8,062 bases of DNA from NIOZ-UU13 sp032250555 (GTDB taxonomy: Bacteria; Planctomycetota; Phycisphaerae; Sedimentisphaerales; Anaerobacaceae). This document shows, piece after piece, positions 6,808-8,062 of this stretch (its first letter is position 1; each line of letters starts with the position of its first letter). The notes below the pieces were generated by a model. That model made no database searches. It had not been told where the DNA came from and was given only the letters and a program-made list of their open reading frames with translations. The position numbers and the translations under genes are program-made. Location: assembly GCA_032250555.1 (NCBI GenBank), contig JAVVFI010000259.1, positions 1-8,062 on the forward strand, in the 5' to 3' direction.

Positions 6808-6829
6808 GCTTAAGTGCCTGATGTATAAT
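6802..6829 (+). promoter_or_regulatory. promoter of nnrE
   Basis: TTGACA (6802-6807), a 16-base spacer and TATAAT (6824-6829) give two perfect boxes at slightly short spacing. Transcription should begin near 6836, one to three bases before the ATG at 6838, so the message could be leaderless. If translation instead begins at the ATG at 6874, the leader would be about 38 bases. Confidence 0.75.
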
Positions 6830-6837
6830 AAGAGATT

Positions 6838-7530
6838 ATGGAAAGATATTCACCAGGCAACAAATGTATCTTGATGACGAAAGAGCAGGTTCGTGCAGTT
6901 GATTCCTGGGCGATAAATACTCTTGGCATCCCCGGTGTGGTTTTAATGGAAAACGCCGGCAGGAGCTGCGCCGAACTTATTCAACAAAAATTAAAAGCCA
7001 TTACCGAGCCGAAGGTTTGTATATTCTGCGGTACGGGAAATAACGGCGGCGATGGATATGTGATTGCCCGCCACCTTTTGAACAGCGGTTTCGAGGTTGT
7101 CGTGGTGATATGTGGTGACCGGATGAAGGTGAAAGGCGATGCGAAGATAAACCTGGATATTTTGGAGAAATCAGGCCGGCCGATTGAACAATTAAATCCC
7201 AAAGATGATGACGTGCCTGCTCGAGTCAAGGGATTTGCGGCCGATGCTGATATGATTGTTGACGGTCTTTTTGGTACCGGATTGAGCGGACCCTTGAGGG
7301 ATGATTATATACAATTGATAGAAAGTATAAATGCCTGTGATTGTCCGATTTTGGCGGTGGATATTCCGTCAGGTCTGGATTGCGATAGCGGCCAGCCTCT
7401 GGGTACGGCTGTCAAAGCGAGCTGTACTGTAACTTTTGTTGCATTGAAAAAGGGCTTTGTCTGCGAATGCGCAGCTTCTTACACGGGCGACATTTATATT
7501 GCCTCGATAGGGATCGAACCGGTTTCGTAG
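6838..7530 (+). CDS. nnrE: NAD(P)H-hydrate epimerase, stand-alone YjeF N-terminal domain
   Basis: The enzyme interconverts the R and S forms of damaged, hydrated NAD(P)H so that the companion dehydratase can repair it. This 230-residue protein is only the epimerase domain; many bacteria fuse it to the dehydratase NnrD, which is absent here. Motifs in order are MENAGRSCAELI (37-48), CGTGNNGGDGYVIAR (64-78), DGLFGTGLSGPLR with Asp142, AVDIPSGLDCDSG (173-185) and ALKKGF (202-207). Two starts are possible. The ATG at 6838 follows the -10 box by eight bases and would need leaderless translation. The ATG at 6874 gives MTKEQVRAVDSWAI, which is nearer the usual family N-terminus, but it also lacks a clear ribosome site. 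I keep the longer form with reservations. The gene is divergent from surE and convergent with the BRCT-like gene, 33 bases away. Confidence 0.93.
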   Translation: MERYSPGNKCILMTKEQVRAVDSWAINTLGIPGVVLMENAGRSCAELIQQKLKAITEPKVCIFCGTGNNGGDGYVIARHLLNSGFEVVVVICGDRMKVKGDAKINLDILEKSGRPIEQLNPKDDDVPARVKGFAADADMIVDGLFGTGLSGPLRDDYIQLIESINACDCPILAVDIPSGLDCDSGQPLGTAVKASCTVTFVALKKGFVCECAASYTGDIYIASIGIEPVS

Positions 7531-7563
7531 CTCCAGTTCCGAATTCTGCAACGCAGCCTGTTC

Positions 7564-8062
7564 TTAAAAAGCGCCGGCCTTACTTATCTGCCCTTTGTAG
7601 CCGATAAAATACAGGAATCTTTCATACCTGAATATCGGTATCCACAGGGCCTGTGCCTGGCTTTGAAGCTGGTTATAGTGACTGAGCTGCTGCAGCAGCG
7701 CCTCGTATCTTTGCATAGCTCCCGGATCCACTTCCAGTTGTTCAAGGGTTGGCTGCTGTTGCGGTACTTGCGGCTGATCACCAAGAACCAGAAAATCCGT
7801 GTCGATAGAAATTTCGTCCACGACCTTACCGCCCCATTTTTCGATAAGTGATTTTATTCTGCCGATTGCGTTTTGGTCGATGTTTCCATCTTTATCAAGG
7901 TCAAAGTCGCCGGCAATAACAAACACATTTGATTTGTCACTGTGCCAAATTAAATTAGCCGCAATGTCATCCATTAATATGGGCTTTTTTGGATTTGATT
8001 CTGTAATACGCGCCGCACAGAAAGTGTTTCCTACATCGAATACTTCGATTTCGGCCTTTCCT
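7564..8062 (-). CDS. BRCT-like domain protein, 5' end outside window
   Basis: The frame is open from the right edge to TAA at 7564-7566. An internal ATG at 7974 is not the likely start, because the codons before it continue a recognisable domain (KAEIEVFDVGNTFCAARITE ... KPILMDDIAANLIW), similar to segments seen next to BRCT-like domains in planctomycete proteins. After it comes a BRCT-like fold: FVIAGDFDLDKDGNID, a helix, then WGGKVVDEISIDTDFLVLG (about 7773-7831). A Gln/Pro-rich and helical stretch (QPQVPQQQPTLEQLE onward) interrupts the fold before ALWIPIFRYERFLYFIGY, which resembles the closing BRCT strand and helix. The DLDKDGNID part resembles a calcium loop but lacks the last acidic residue. 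BRCT domains bind protein or DNA partners. Here the role is unknown, and membrane or secretion signals, if any, lie outside the window. The family recognition is from memory of pattern and moderately sure. Confidence 0.7.
   Translation of the reverse strand, partial: GKAEIEVFDVGNTFCAARITESNPKKPILMDDIAANLIWHSDKSNVFVIAGDFDLDKDGNIDQNAIGRIKSLIEKWGGKVVDEISIDTDFLVLGDQPQVPQQQPTLEQLEVDPGAMQRYEALLQQLSHYNQLQSQAQALWIPIFRYERFLYFIGYKGQISKAGAF

Noticed and set aside
7511..7520. GGTTCGATCC on the minus strand, resembling a tRNA T-arm
   Set aside because: No acceptor, D or anticodon arm surrounds it, and it lies in the conserved coding end of nnrE.
7546..7556. CTGC-AAC-GCAG between nnrE and the BRCT-like gene, considered as a bidirectional terminator
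   Set aside because: A four-base stem without flanking T-runs is too weak to support a call.
1..8062. Mobile elements, CRISPR arrays, phage genes or a defence system
   Set aside because: No transposase, integrase, regularly spaced repeats or defence-type domains were found. The only repeats are the prepilin modules and the tail remnant.

Overview
The window looks like ordinary chromosome from a moderate-GC member of the Planctomycetota, most likely of the Phycisphaerae type. This rests on protein families rather than any marker gene. Two prepilin-like proteins of the 'H-X9-DG' class typical of planctomycetes lie beside a LamG surface-type protein whose preceding segment (YYWRVDEVWADG ... GDVWDF) is a common planctomycete pattern. 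A BRCT-like protein with a GDFDLDKDG segment, also familiar from this phylum, sits at the right edge.

Layout, left to right. (1) Positions 3-1193, + strand: the 3' part of a LamG-domain gene that is open through the left edge. (2) Positions 1194-1510: a convergent gap with a possible hairpin and a decayed copy of the 3' end of a prepilin gene. (3) Positions 1511-2287 and 2687-3442, both - strand: two paralogous prepilin-like genes. Each has its own consensus sigma-70-type promoter (TTGACA, 17 bp, TATAAT) and a related leader of about 155 nt, so the duplicated unit was promoter + leader + gene. (4) Positions 3727-6762, - strand: an apparent operon surE-tdh-kbl with gaps of 42 and 36 bp. Tdh and Kbl form the two-step threonine-to-glycine pathway; SurE is a nucleotidase. 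(5) Positions 6763-6837: a very compact divergent promoter region. The -35 boxes of surE and nnrE abut head to head and make a 12-bp perfect palindrome, and both transcripts should begin almost at their start codons. (6) Positions 6838-7530, + strand: stand-alone nnrE (NAD(P)H-hydrate epimerase). (7) Positions 7564-8062, - strand: the C-terminal part of a BRCT-like protein, open through the right edge.

No insertion sequence, CRISPR array, phage gene, tRNA or rRNA was seen. I did not find a clearly new multi-gene system. The observations most worth following up are the duplicated promoter-leader-prepilin modules with a third tail remnant, and the mirrored, nearly leaderless promoters of surE and nnrE. 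All promoter and start-site statements are read from sequence alone.
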